Source of the DNA: Echria macrotheca
Lineage: Eukaryota; Ascomycota; Sordariomycetes; Sordariales; Schizotheciaceae
Direction of reading: 5' to 3'
Assembly: GCA_030411725.1 (NCBI GenBank)
Contig: MU839833.1
Location: 1,364,001-1,428,000 of the forward strand
DNA length: 64,000 nucleotides
This document shows, in pieces, positions 10,335 through 21,657 of the stretch. The first letter of the stretch is position 1; every line of letters starts with the position of its first letter. Under the pieces are notes generated by a model. That model was given only the letters and a program-made list of their open reading frames with translations. It ran no database searches and was not told where the DNA came from. The position numbers and the translations under genes are program-made.

Positions 10335-11345
10335 ATGCGCAACCTGCCGCCAACCCTTTTGGCCTTCGTTTTTGCCTCTGTCTACCGATTGACACTGGCT
10401 TCGGTCATCGATTTCTCGTTTTACCCCACACTTGCGCAGGACTGCTTGTACCAAGCTTCGAATTCCAGCAACTGCGCTGCCGACACGGTCGCGGCAACCA
10501 ACACTTGCTTGTGTCACAATGGCGGGGATTTTGTTACCAATGCGGCGAGCTGCTTGGGTAGATCGGATCCGAGTGATGTCCAGGCTGTCTATGACACCAT
10601 GAAGACGGCCTGTTCGAATTCCAATACACCGCTAAGCGTTTCGGAGAAGCAATACCTTGCCGCCGCGGCAAGCCCGTCATCAACGCCCACTGTGTCGGCT
10701 TCCAGCACGGCGACACCGACGGCGACAGCGACGGTAACAGCGACAACGGCGGCAGCCACTTCATCTGCCGCCACTGGCGGCGGGACAGGATCCGGAGTTA
10801 GTGTAGCGGTTGTGGTAGCCGTATCTGTCGGATCTGTTGTCGGCACGGCCCTGGTAGCTGGGTTGGCGTTCTTTTTGATACGCCGGAGAAGGAGACGCAA
10901 CAACGAGGAGTCACATCCCATGCTGCCCCCAGAACACGGGTCACCGAGTCACGCACTGCTGCCGCCCCACGGGGAAGCTGGGCACGGGAGCGTGGGTTGG
11001 GTTGAGGATGCCAAGTGGAGGCCGACGGTGGACCCCGGGAGTGGCCGCAGCCCCGGCTTTGGCTGGGAATCACCAAACGACTTCTCTTACCCCAAGCCAC
11101 CGCCGCCACTGACGCCCACGCCTCCGCTACAACCCCACACGCGTTTCCCTTCACAACACGCGAGCCCTTATGTGTTCGAACTGGCGGGTTCGGACCGGCA
11201 GCCGTCAGAGATGCCCGGATCGGCCACCATGGAGATGGAAGGCTCGCCGGTGCCACGACAGGGAGAGTGGCGCTATCATGGCGCACCACCGGACGCTGTC
11301 GACACCAGCTATCCACCACAGGTCGCGAGGAGGACTTCAAGATGA
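10335..11345 (+). CDS. Single-pass surface protein with six-Cys ectodomain
   Basis: Intronless frame of 336 residues with a good start context (cacaATGCGC). Residues 1-22 form a signal peptide (LLAFVFASVYRLTLA). The ectodomain, about 25-95, holds six cysteines (DCL, NCA, TCLC, SCL, TAC) in a short stretch, followed by a Ser/Thr/Ala-rich stalk to about residue 150 that should be O-glycosylated. A membrane helix at about 155-182 (VVVAVSVGSVVGTALVAG core) ends in a strong stop-transfer run RRRRRR. The 155-residue cytoplasmic tail is rich in Pro, Ser, His and Gly. The layout matches fungal surface sensors and CFEM/WSC-like proteins, but six rather than eight cysteines argues against a standard CFEM or WSC domain. 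Function is not assigned. A wall-sensor or adhesion role would be inference. Confidence 0.8.
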   Translation: MRNLPPTLLAFVFASVYRLTLASVIDFSFYPTLAQDCLYQASNSSNCAADTVAATNTCLCHNGGDFVTNAASCLGRSDPSDVQAVYDTMKTACSNSNTPLSVSEKQYLAAAASPSSTPTVSASSTATPTATATVTATTAAATSSAATGGGTGSGVSVAVVVAVSVGSVVGTALVAGLAFFLIRRRRRRNNEESHPMLPPEHGSPSHALLPPHGEAGHGSVGWVEDAKWRPTVDPGSGRSPGFGWESPNDFSYPKPPPPLTPTPPLQPHTRFPSQHASPYVFELAGSDRQPSEMPGSATMEMEGSPVPRQGEWRYHGAPPDAVDTSYPPQVARRTSR

Positions 11346-13042
11346 GGCTTGGGCAGACACACCCTTGTACATAATACCTATCAATCAGCCATCATCGGCT
11401 CGTGGGGGTTAGTCGACTCCCCGAGCTGGCTGTGTATATAATCACTGAACGATCATTGGGCGGCGTTTATGGGAGCGGAAAAGGGGCTGCGATTTCGGCA
11501 GGATATACGGAGGACTGGGGGTACGGTTTGACCCTGCTCGGACCTGGCGCATGGATTATTTTTTTTGGTTTATTCACAGCGTCATCGGAATCTGTGGTTG
11601 CGGCGACCGATAGCATGGCGTAGCATCCAATGCAGAGAGAGAGGGGCCGAGTCAGTTTACCGTACCCGAATGTGTCTTATCCGACGATGGGTAAAAGCAG
11701 GCCGCCGGCCGGTGGCCACGCCTGCAGTGGCCAAGCCGCGCAAACCAAGGGATAGTTGCAGACTATGAGTTGCATCCGGTATGCAAGTGATCAACATTCA
11801 TTTGCTAATCGTCGAGATATCGTCACACTGGCTCCCGCGTCGGTAGGTTGGGCGCTAAGCGGGCCCTCCCACCGATCCCGCTCCCGTCCGATGTGCGAGT
11901 CGGTCAGGAGAGAGACTTTGGGAAAAGCGGCACGTCGGCGCAACCGTGAACACACTGCCGACCGCCGGTTCAGGAGCACGGCTGTCCAGCACGGCTGTCG
12001 CTGCGTCTTTGACTTGCAACGCAACGTCGGGCTGGCAGGCTGGCGGACTGGCGGACTGACGGATTGACGGATTGACGGACTGGCAGGCCATTGCGGTCTT
12101 GCAGTAGAGCCATGAGAGTTGCTTCGAGCTAAAATAGCTTCATTGCCCTCAGATCCGTCACCTCTATATGGTCGAGCTGTTTCTTCTCTTTTTTCTTCTT
12201 CACCGGAAGCCGCACCCCGCCGGCACGTTCTCAGAAACCGCCGAAGCCTCCACTCGACTCCCCCCGAAAACCCTGCTGCCCCGCTAGAGCAGAGCCCATA
12301 TGATCGCACTGTACCTGCGGCGCTAGTTTTGAGAGCGGTTGACCGCCTCTCTGGCTGTCCCAGGATTTCGCCCAGCACAGCTGAGGCACAGGACACCCCG
12401 CCATCCCGCCTTTTCTCTGCTTGGACAAAAGTTTCCGAGGCACTGCCTTTTTCGTTCATTTTCCTGTGTATAATTGGATCTCGTCACCCGCACCCCCGGA
12501 TCGATCGTGGAACAGGCACGATACCGGCCCGCCACGCCATGGCATCTTCGAGGCTCGAGTTCAGCCAGTGGCGGCCGTGTTACAGCTGCTGTCAAGAATT
12601 CTGGGTACGTGTTGTGGTACCGAGCACCGAGCATGCAGAGATGCGCAGATGAGATTTCTGTCTCCTCTTTCTTGCGTCACTAGTCGACACCGCAACACGG
12701 AGGACGAACCAGGGCGCGGGATGGTGGGTGGGCAGTAGGCCGAGTGGGCAGCTCAACACTCTCAAGCCACTGGGGTCACCGGTGTGTGACTGGTAACCAG
12801 ATCTGTCAGCCCAGTGTCCACTCCACACCGCGTCTCACGCCGGCTTCTACCTTCAAAGCGTGCGGCCGGCAACAGGCTTCGTAAAGTGCCCAGGCCGGGG
12901 ACCATGCCGTACTCTATCGCCTCAGCAACAGACGGCAAGGGCCCGGACTGCCCGCCGGTCTATATCTTGATGCCCGTCCCCATCATGCCGCACTGGTCTT
13001 GGTTGCACGCCGAACTCTGGCTTGGTTGCTGACCTCGAAACC
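11346..13042. other. Intergenic with 8-bp minisatellite
   Basis: A 1.7-kb spacer upstream of the ABC transporter. Frames at 11791-12652 on both strands are motif-free and overlap. The only ordered sequence seen is the 8-bp tandem repeat at 12030-12085. The last 150 bp may contain a leader exon or 5' UTR intron of the transporter, because a GCTGAC branch-like site precedes CAG at 13048. Confidence 0.45.
12030..12085. repeat. 8-bp tandem repeat, seven units
   Basis: Seven consecutive octamers that vary between GGCTGGCA, GACTGGCG, GACTGACG and GATTGACG. The register is kept exactly for 56 bp, with substitutions but no indels, which suggests an old minisatellite. Confidence 0.9.
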
Positions 13043-16000
13043 ATGCAGGTTCCTTCGGCTGGGACGTTTGGGCCCCAGTGCCTCGGTCTTGTCGGGCAAA
13101 TCCCCATCTTCACGGCTCTCCTCGTCGTTGTTCTCCGGTACGGGCTGGCCCCTCTTTGGCACCGCCGTCCCATATGGCTACGCAAGTTTGCCGCAGAGGA
13201 AGACGACCTTGCCTCCTTGCGAGACGAGGAAGCAGGGGGCAACGCCAATACCCGAGCCTCCCGGCCCTGGACGGCATGGACACTGGCTCTCCTGATCTCG
13301 ACTGGGTCTGCACCCATCTTGGCCGGTATCACGGCCATTCTCTGGCCTGAATATTCACTGCTGTCATTGATTCCCGTCATACCATGCGTGAGTTTGGTCT
13401 ATATCTGGTGAAAACCTCCGCTGATCCGAGTCGTAGCTCATATCGGCCATACTTGTCCTCGTCGAGCGGCCTCGGACGCTCCCCGTGGCCGTACTTCTTA
13501 TCAACAGCGTGGTATGCTTGGTGCAGACTGCCGTTGCCGCGGCCGCTCCCGGAATGGTATCCAGTATGCCCAAGCTGGCCCTTGCCTGCAGCACCTTGCC
13601 TGTGCTGCCATCGCTGGTTATCCTTCTCAACATGCCGCTGCGGGATCCCCTCCTGGATAGCACCGACATCGGCGTGCCTTTCACGGAGCCGAGTTCTCGT
13701 GTGCGCAGTCCCGAAGACATCATTACCCTCTGGCAATGGATGACGGTATCTTGGATGGAGCCGTTGATGCAAGTCGGCAACATGCGGCAGCTCAACGATC
13801 GAGACGTATGGTGCCTGCCATACGAGTTTCAGCACAGCCGGCTACACGAACGCTTTCGAGAGCTTCGCGGCTCGGTTTTTGTTCGGATTCTGAAGGCCAA
13901 TGGGCTCGACCTCTTGATCACCACCTGTCTGGGTTTGCTGGACATGTTTGGCCGGCTCGCTGAGCCCATTCTGCTCCAACAACTGTTGGGGGCGCTGACA
14001 CGCGAACCCGCGAGGCCCAAAACTGCGTTTGTCTACGCGGGTTTGACATTACTAACTAGAGTGGTACGGGGTCAAGCAGGCGTCTTCATCCTGTGGTTTC
14101 AGCGTCGTGAGTATGAACGCTCTAGGGGCGAGATGATCACCATGATATACGAAAAGACACTCCGGCGCAAGGCGTTCACCTTTCCTAGAAACAGAGATGA
14201 CGCCCCAGAAGGAATCACTGTCGACCCTGCACAACAATCGGACAGTTCAAGCGAGAACTCATACGAGACGCCGATTTCACCACTATCAGGGACATCGACG
14301 CTGGCAGGCACCCAACCTGACGCAGAACCTGACGCAGATGGGATCCTTGAGGAGATCAATAAGCTGCCCGCCTCGAAAATATCCTGGATCACGTCTCTGT
14401 TCCAACGTAAAAACCGCGTGATGCCCCCATCTCCAAAGAGAGAATCGCCGGCGCACACCGGCAAGATTCTCAACCTGATGCGGAATGACGTCTACGAAGT
14501 GGCGCAACGCTTCTGGGAGGTGGAAAAGATATTTACCACGCCCCTGAGACTCTTTCTCTCCATTGGGCTTGTTTGGTGGATCTTGGGCCGGTCTTCGCTG
14601 TATGGCGTCGCCGTCGTACTTATCGGTATGGCTATTAACGTTAAAACTATGCGGCTATTCGTCTCGATCGAGCAAGAACGCCGCAGCATCACAGACGACA
14701 AGCTGTCACAGATCAGCCAGTTTATCGAAGCTATCCGCCACTTGCGTTGGTACGCCTGGCAAGATCACTGGCTCGAAAGGATTATGACGGCGCGAGCGGC
14801 TGAGCTCAACAAACGCTTTCGCGGCAATATCGTACTCAAGGCCTTCACGCTGGTCAACGTGCTTACTGGGTATATGTTTCCCATTGCGGGCTTCCTGGCA
14901 TATACCGCTATATCTGGACGGCCTCTTACGGTGGATGTCGCTTATCCGGCGCTCAACATGTTTACGCTCTTGCAGACCAGCCTGCGGGAGCTGCCTGACC
15001 TTTTTATAACCTTGATGAACGCCTCGGTCGCCATGGGCCGTATTGAGCGGTTCATGAGCGAGCCCGACAAGGAGGAACCACCCGAGGACCTAAGAGGAAT
15101 CGCTCCTGACGCCAAACCCAGGATCGAGATCGACCAAGCCTCGTTTTCCTGGCCAGGGGTCACGAAGAAGGTGCTGCGCGATGTCTCGCTGGTATGCGAG
15201 CCCGGTCTGACACTTGTGTGCGGGAGGGTTGGCGCGGGCAAGTCGGCTCTTCTTCAAGCCGTTCTTGGGGAACTCGATCTGAAGGGCGGCACGAAGACTG
15301 TGCCTCGGGAGATGATAGGGTACTGTGCCCAAACGCCCTGGCTCGAAAGCATGAGCATTCGCGACAACATTCTCTTCTGCGCACCGTACGAAAAGGCACG
15401 ATTCGATGCCGTCATCGAGGCTTGCTGCTTGAAGCCTGATCTCGAAAAGTTCAGGGCCAAGGATCTTGCTACGATCGGGGAGAACGGTGTGGGCCTGTCC
15501 GGTGGCCAGAGAGCGCGCGTGGCTCTAGCGAGAGCCGTATACAGCCGCGCTCGGATTTTGTTGTTGGATGATCCCATCGCTGCCCTCGACCACGGGACAG
15601 CAACACATGTCATGAAAAACCTGTTTAGCAACAGCAGCTCGTCGTTGATGGATGGTCGGTTGGTCATTTTTGTCACGCACCGGAGGGATATCGCGACGCG
15701 ATATGCAAGTCAGGTACTCGAGGTTTTCGGGCATGGCCAAGTGAGGGTCTTGCCCAAGGCAGAACTGGAGAGCCACGAGGAAGAGCTGGAACACCTGCCG
15801 GTCACGACGCCGGGGGACAGCCGGCCTGCCCCCTCGGACGAATCCGGCGCCGATGCTGTGGAGCATTTCATGGAGGAAGAACTTCGCCCTCATGGAGGAG
15901 TACTGTTGTCTGTCTACTGGCGCTATGTCCGATCCGGTGGCCTTTCTTGGTGGGTGGCTACGGCTGTCTTCTTTGCCTTGTTCCGCCTTGCCAATGTTGC

Positions 16001-17678
16001 CTACTTTTGGTTTCTCAAGGAATGGGGAGAGCGATACAACACGGATTCGATCCCCTTTGACATCAACCAGCAGGTGCTCTCCTCGCCTATCGCCGGAATG
16101 GAGCATGTCAACAGGTCCGGGTTTAACTTGGGCGATTACCTGCCAGGCATCTCGCCGGCCGACGATGTCCGGCCTTGGCTCTGGTGGTTCTCTGCCATCT
16201 CCCTGGTGCAGGTGCTGGCGCAGGCCTTGTCGGATTTCACAACCGTGTACATCATCTATCAGGCGGGCAAGAATCTCTTTACGCAGGCGATCCGCCATCT
16301 CAGCAATGCGACTTTCCGGTTCTACGATGTTACGCCAGTGGGACGGCTCATGAATCGCCTGACATCGGACATGGGCGTTGTAGACGGACAGATTGCGAAC
16401 CAGTTGATGCAACTTGTGTGGGAGGCCATGAGCTGGGGGTCGGCCATGGTTGTCATCGCGATGGCCACCCCGGTATTTCTCGTCATGAGCATCGCCATGA
16501 CGATAGTCTTCGTCATGATCTTCAAGTATTTTCTTCCGGCTTCACAGTCCCTCCGTCGGCTGGAGACGGTGTCGTTGACGCCGCTGATGTCCAACTTTGG
16601 TGCGCTGGTGGAGGGCCTGACGACGGTCCGAGCCTTCCGCGCATCGGCGCATTTTCAGCAACGCCTCATTGCCACAACAGACACGTTCCAGAGGATGGAT
16701 CATATCTATTGGTCTCTCCAAGCGTGGCTGCAGTACCGGTTTGATATGCTCTCGGCGCTGACGACGTTTCTGTTGGCGGTGACGGCTGTGATGTCGGGGC
16801 TTTCGGGTGGCACCGTGGGATTCGTGCTAGCGGCCGCCAGCAATTTCGTCCAAAGTACGCACAACTTGTGCCGCAAGTACGGCGAGCTCCAGATGCAGTT
16901 CGTCAGCGTTGAGCGCGTCGTCGAGCTACAGGACCTCGAACAGGAGCCCGAGGGAGAGAAGCCGGCTGCGGGGTGGCCCCATTACGGCGACGACATTATT
17001 CTCGACCATGTCACGCTTCGGTACGCGCCGGGACTGGACCCGGTTCTGCAGGATGTCAGCTTGAGGATCCCCGGCGGGGCCAACGTGGCCGTGACAGGAA
17101 GGACAGGCTCGGGGAAGAGCACGTTCGCGCTCAGCCTTCTCGGCACATTGCATCCAGACCCGGATAGCGGCGGCACTATTCGCATCGGTGGCGTCAACAT
17201 CGCCGAGGTGGACAAGAACGAGCTGCGCCGAAATATAACGTTTGTCGCGCAGGATCCGGTCCTGTTCCCGGGCACACTGCGAAACAACCTGGATCCGTTG
17301 AACAAGTACGACGACAAGGACTGCGCCGACGTCCTGGAGCGGGTGTTGGGCGGGGAGAGCGGCGGATCCGGCTCGGGATTTACGTTGGACAGTCCGGTCG
17401 ACGCAGGGGGGAAGAACCTCAGCCAGGGGCAGCGGCAGTTGGTGGGGCTGGGCCGGGCGATCCTGCGCCGGAGTCCGGTCGTGATCCTGGACGAGGCGAC
17501 GGCGTCGATAGATTCGGCCACGGCTGGGTCTATCCAGAAGCTCTTGAGGGAGGAGCTAAGACATAGTACAGTGATTACAATTGCGCACCGCAAGGAGGCG
17601 GTCAAGCAGGCGGACTTTGAGATTGTGCTTGATCAGGGGAAGGTGGTTCGGGCGGGGCCGCTGGACCTGGCCGAGTGA
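13043..17678 (+). CDS. ABC transporter, subfamily C (MRP-type exporter)
   Basis: Exons 13043-13387 and 13437-17678, joined in phase 0 over a 49-bp intron (GTGAGT...GTAG); 1528 residues, normal for a full ABCC protein. The ATG at 13043 gives the N-terminus MQVPSAGTFGPQCLG, typical of fungal ABCC proteins; an in-frame ATG at 13022 adds seven residues. Order: an N-terminal membrane region (TMD0), TMD1, NBD1, TMD2, NBD2. NBD1 has Walker A GRVGAGKSALL at about residue 711, signature LSGGQRARVALARA and Walker B ILLLDDPIAALD. NBD2 has Walker A GRTGSGKSTFA near residue 1335, signature LSQGQRQLVGLGRA and Walker B VVILDEATASID, with H-loop TIAHR. The Asp after Walker B in NBD1 is usual for this subfamily and makes that site weakly catalytic. 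Such pumps export conjugates, toxins or drugs across the plasma or vacuolar membrane; no biosynthetic cluster nearby indicates a substrate. Confidence 0.93.
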
Positions 17679-20600
17679 AGGAGCGATATTCCGGAGTTTG
17701 CGTGTTCATTTGGTGCATTCAAGGCAGTAGAAAATCTGGGGTTGCTGGTGCGAGTTATATAAAATGGGGTGGTGGTGGCTCTTGGGTAAACAGCGTTTTT
17801 GTTCTTACAGAGGACAGAGATGATGATTTGTGATGCTTGCTTATTAGAGTAGAGTACGGATTACGGTTTACGGATACAGGTTATGAGTAAACAAGAGAAT
17901 GGAAAGAGAGCGAGTTCGTATGGACTTGTGATTTTCTCAGTCCGAACTTGATCATCAATTTTTTCCCCGTCCGGACCGTCACTCCGGGTTCCAGACTGGA
18001 TGTTGGAGCTGGCAGAGGATTCTGCAGTGGACCGGCCCAGGGGAGCAGTGAACCAGGGGAGACGGACGACAGGGGCGGGGGAACGCGTTCCGGACGCGAA
18101 CGGTTTTTTTTTTTTCGTGGTTCTGGAAAGGAAATTGGAAAACAACCCGCCACGGCGCCACGTGCATGAGCAATTATTGTCAGGGGTGGGATCGAATCCC
18201 GGTGGTGATCGCCTGGGAATTGCACAGTATTTAACTTTTTTTACTGGGTGCGAACCCTCTTTGTCAACGGGCGGATGTTGACTTTGGTAGTTTAGTGGTC
18301 GTGTGTGTGGTTGGAAGTGTGTGGAGGATGTTGAGTTTTTGAGAGGGCGAGCACACGTGGTGTTGATGTCCCTTCTTTGGTCTTTTGGTGTCCTCACCCC
18401 CTCACCCCCTTCCCCCCTACCTTGGCCCTAGTTACCTTGGCAAGCTTGGGTAAGCATGTGGTGTGGAAACTTTCACGTGTTGACTCCAACATTTTTGTAG
18501 GGGATTTGCACCAAAAAAATGATAGAGTCAAAAGTTCTTCCACATGGTAAAGTCCTCCGTTGGTAGGTTAAGGATACATCAACACTGCGATGGTTTCCCA
18601 TGCGCGGGCTCGATGGTTCTTATTTACGTACTCTTGCTGATGTCTTCTTCATACTGGGAGTAAAGTCCGCGAAGGAAGGGACGTAGTGGGCAAGGGTTGA
18701 CGCGGACGAGTTCATTTGCGCTTGTCATCTTCCCTTCCCCTTTCGGGAGCTGATACCAGCGCGACGACTGCTCTCAGGTGGTGTGCTCTACGTACTGGAC
18801 ACAAGTGCAGAATTTACGGTGTGTATTTTGATCATGTGAAGATGTTTGGCAGGTTGATGGAATCAGGGAGAGAGCACATCGTCTGTCTTCTGCTTGTTGG
18901 TTTCCCCTTTTGTGGGTGTTAATAACGACTCACCATCGACTGCAAGAGGGCATCGTTAATGCGGAATCTTGCCTGAGTGAACATTTGCATTCATGAGTGA
19001 AGGCGCTGGTAGAGATCGTGAGTCTGGTCATTGGTACGGAGATGTCTGGTGTTTGTGTTCTGGAAGCACCCGGTGCCCGTCCCCATCCTCTCTGTCCCCG
19101 AACATTTTGAACTGTAGATAACAACCCTCCATCCATCCCCCATCCTCCATCAAGGTAGTTTTGCAGTGGAGTCTCGCCTGCCCTTCCTCTCCAGTCTCCT
19201 TTTGGTAGGAGCGGAGCCTACAGATTAGTGAAGTAGCACTCTCCAAGCACTAAACAACTACCCATCCGCAATGGAACACTGTCATCTCAAATTCTTCAAA
19301 ATTAGGAGAGTACTAAACAAGTAAATCCTCAAGTGGAGTCTCGATACCGCGGCGGAGAGAGAGAAAACACGAACCGGACCGAGACAGACATGAACGAGCT
19401 GCTTGGCTTCGCTTGTTCTTGTGGAGATTTTGTTCATCAGCGGTGGGCGCGCGCCCCTTTTGACAGCCAGCCCACTGAAAGCCTGGACTTGGCATCAACC
19501 TTTTGGCGGACCGCACGGCTTCGGTGGGGCAAAAAGGGGGAAGTGACAAGAAACATCCACGCCGCCGGGCGGGTTGTAGGACGGAAAGCTTGCGGGAAAG
19601 CAAGCTGGAATCTGGGGATGATCGACGTTTGAACTTGCTACGAAGTAACTACAGGGAACTTCCTATACATAGGAATTTGATGATTGTTGACATGCGCATC
19701 CATATTCAGCACTGTGCTCCAGGAGAAGATGTAGAGTAAAAAAAAAGTCCCGAAGCACATGTCTGTCCAGTCCAGATTCGATGGAAGGATGCAAATTTCC
19801 GCAGGGCGGATAAAATAACCGTTCCCTGTGAAGAAACCGGGAAACATCGAAAGAGCAGGAGCGGAAGCGAGCCGGTCGTGGTGCAAATGCAAAAGAGGAG
19901 GAGCGGGTGTAATTTGTCGAGATTGATCTTGGTGAAAGACAAGCTTTTTGTTTAAAATTGTCTTGTTGCCTTCAAGAAGTCCGCTGGATCTCTTCCCAAA
20001 ACGGTATGTAGCAGTCCAGGTTGTCAGTTCATCAGTCGTTCCCGACCGATGGTCCATGGATGGATCGATGGAACGAACCACCCTTGCTTTCTGATGACTT
20101 CACTGGAACGCCACAAAACACAACGCTTCCAAGCATCCCGGCCGTTTCCCAGCTTGGTTGCGGCGGATATCGAGTGTCGCGTGTGGCCTTTACCTGCTCA
20201 AAAGACCGCATAACGGCGAGAAAAGGCAACAAAATTATTGCTGAGCATGAAAACATCCTCAATCATTCTGCTCGTGTCTTAACGGCCTTTTTTTCCTCAT
20301 CCTGGAGCTTCCTGGATGCTCGACCGCTGGTTTCCGTCCGATCGGTAGGGCAGCACATGTCACCCGGCATTGCTTCAGCGTGAGAACCAGGAGCGGAAAA
20401 ATCGACGGCCAACTGGATCAGTGGCGCCCAATCAGCCGCCGACAAACCTCCATGTCCGGGTCTCGGCCTGGAAAGAGAAAGGGGGGATTGCCGCCAGTTG
20501 CTCATAAGAAAAGAGGGGAGAACAGGTCCAGCCAGACCAGGTGTGATGAGGACACCCACGGCGGCCCCGTGGCTTGTTAGACAGGGGGTTGCATTGAGCA

Positions 20601-21144
20601 GACCGGGGGCAAGGCGCGAACGGGGATTGGACGCCGTGGCCGTCGAGACCGAAATTGGCAAGTGCACAGCCAGCGAGTTCAGCGCCGTGGCCGGGGCTGA
20701 TGAGGTGAGCAATCTCGCACGGACTGGGCAACCGGGGGGTGCATGCCGGCGCGTGCCAAGCGTCGATGGTCGGCCGGGGCTGGGGGGTCTGCCCGCCTGG
20801 ACTGTTTCCTGGACCAGCCGTGTTTGCTGCCACCACACCAAAGCCCAGCGCCGACAAGCCTGCAATCTCGTATTCTGATCCCACGCCGGCGACTGCCACC
20901 CAGCGAATGCACGCCCACAGCGAGGCGCCGGTTGGGTCACATTCTGGCGTGCCCCCCTGGTACCCTCCATGATCGACTTGCTTTAAAGAGCCCGGTGCCC
21001 TTCTCAGCTCTGGCCGCCTTCCCTCTCTTTCCCTCCTCACCCACGCAAGCTCGCTCGCAGTCACTCGTTCCGTCTGCCTTTTTTCGCCGCAAAAACAGTC
21101 CACTCGTTAGCCTCGCTTTTGCGCAAAAACAGACCTCTTTCAAA
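17679..21144. other. Large intergenic region, no gene supported
   Basis: About 3.5 kb without a convincing gene. Minus-strand frames near 17861-18397 and 20263-21103 (up to 235 codons) are rich in Pro, Arg, Ser and Ala, lack motifs, and lie where GC-rich sequence opens all frames. The right end, about 21000-21140, is pyrimidine-rich (CTCTTTCCCTCCTC) and is the likely 5' leader of the GPI-protein gene. Confidence 0.45.
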
Positions 21145-21657
21145 ATGCGTGTCTCCACCATCGCTGCCGCCGCCATGGCTTTCGGCTTCGCCGCCGCCGG
21201 CAAGCCCGCCACCTCGTCCGAGACCGAGATCTGCTACGAGGACGAGACCACCACCACCAAGCCCACCGGCAGTTTCACCGGCTCGTGGGGCTCGTGGCCC
21301 GCGACCAAGCTGACCACCAGCACCCTGTACAGCACCAAGACGTACACCATCACCAAGTGCCCGGCTTCGGTCCACAACTGCCCGGCCGCCAGCGCCACCC
21401 CGGTCGTCACCACCGAGATCGTCTCCGTCGGCGTCACTGTCTGCCCCGTCACTGAGGACGAGCCTGAGTGGACCTCGGTCCCCAAGCCCGAGTGGACCAA
21501 GCCCGGCGCGCCTGCCGTCACCTCGGCTCCCGTCTACACCGGAACCGGCAGCTACACCAAGCCCACCCCCACGGGCGCTCCCGTCACCGCCGGTGCCGGC
21601 CGCGTTGCTGGTCTCTCTGGCGCCGCTGCCATCGCCGGTCTCGTCGCCCTCCTCTAA
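21145..21657 (+). CDS. GPI-anchored Thr/Pro-rich cell wall protein
   Basis: Intronless, 170 residues, started at the ATG in context caaaATGCGT. Residues 1-18 are a signal peptide (MRVSTIAAAAMAFGFAAA). The mature part is rich in Thr, Ser and Pro and carries the fungal surface motif STKTYTITKCPASVHNCP, followed by VVTTEIVSVGVTVCPVTE. This pattern recurs in many Pezizomycotina wall proteins. The C-terminus is a classic GPI signal: small residues GAGRVAG, then a hydrophobic tail ending AIAGLVALL. The pyrimidine-rich leader and strong bias to C-ending codons suggest high expression (inference). Role: wall structure or surface properties; no enzyme motif is present. Confidence 0.85.
   Translation: MRVSTIAAAAMAFGFAAAGKPATSSETEICYEDETTTTKPTGSFTGSWGSWPATKLTTSTLYSTKTYTITKCPASVHNCPAASATPVVTTEIVSVGVTVCPVTEDEPEWTSVPKPEWTKPGAPAVTSAPVYTGTGSYTKPTPTGAPVTAGAGRVAGLSGAAAIAGLVALL

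Noticed and set aside
18165..18215. tRNA-like GATTCGATCCC on the minus strand
   Set aside because: The T-stem does not pair beyond three bases and no acceptor or D arm is found.
17861..18397. 178-codon minus-strand frame downstream of the ABC transporter
   Set aside because: It would overlap the transporter 3' UTR, is rich in Pro/Ser/Arg with no motif, and competing frames exist on the other strand.
20263..21103. Two long minus-strand frames upstream of the GPI protein
   Set aside because: They overlap each other in different frames, lack motifs, and lie in GC-rich promoter DNA where stops are rare.
13043..21657. ABC exporter and two surface-protein genes as part of a secondary-metabolite cluster
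   Set aside because: No polyketide synthase, peptide synthetase, terpene cyclase, tailoring enzyme or cluster regulator is found nearby.
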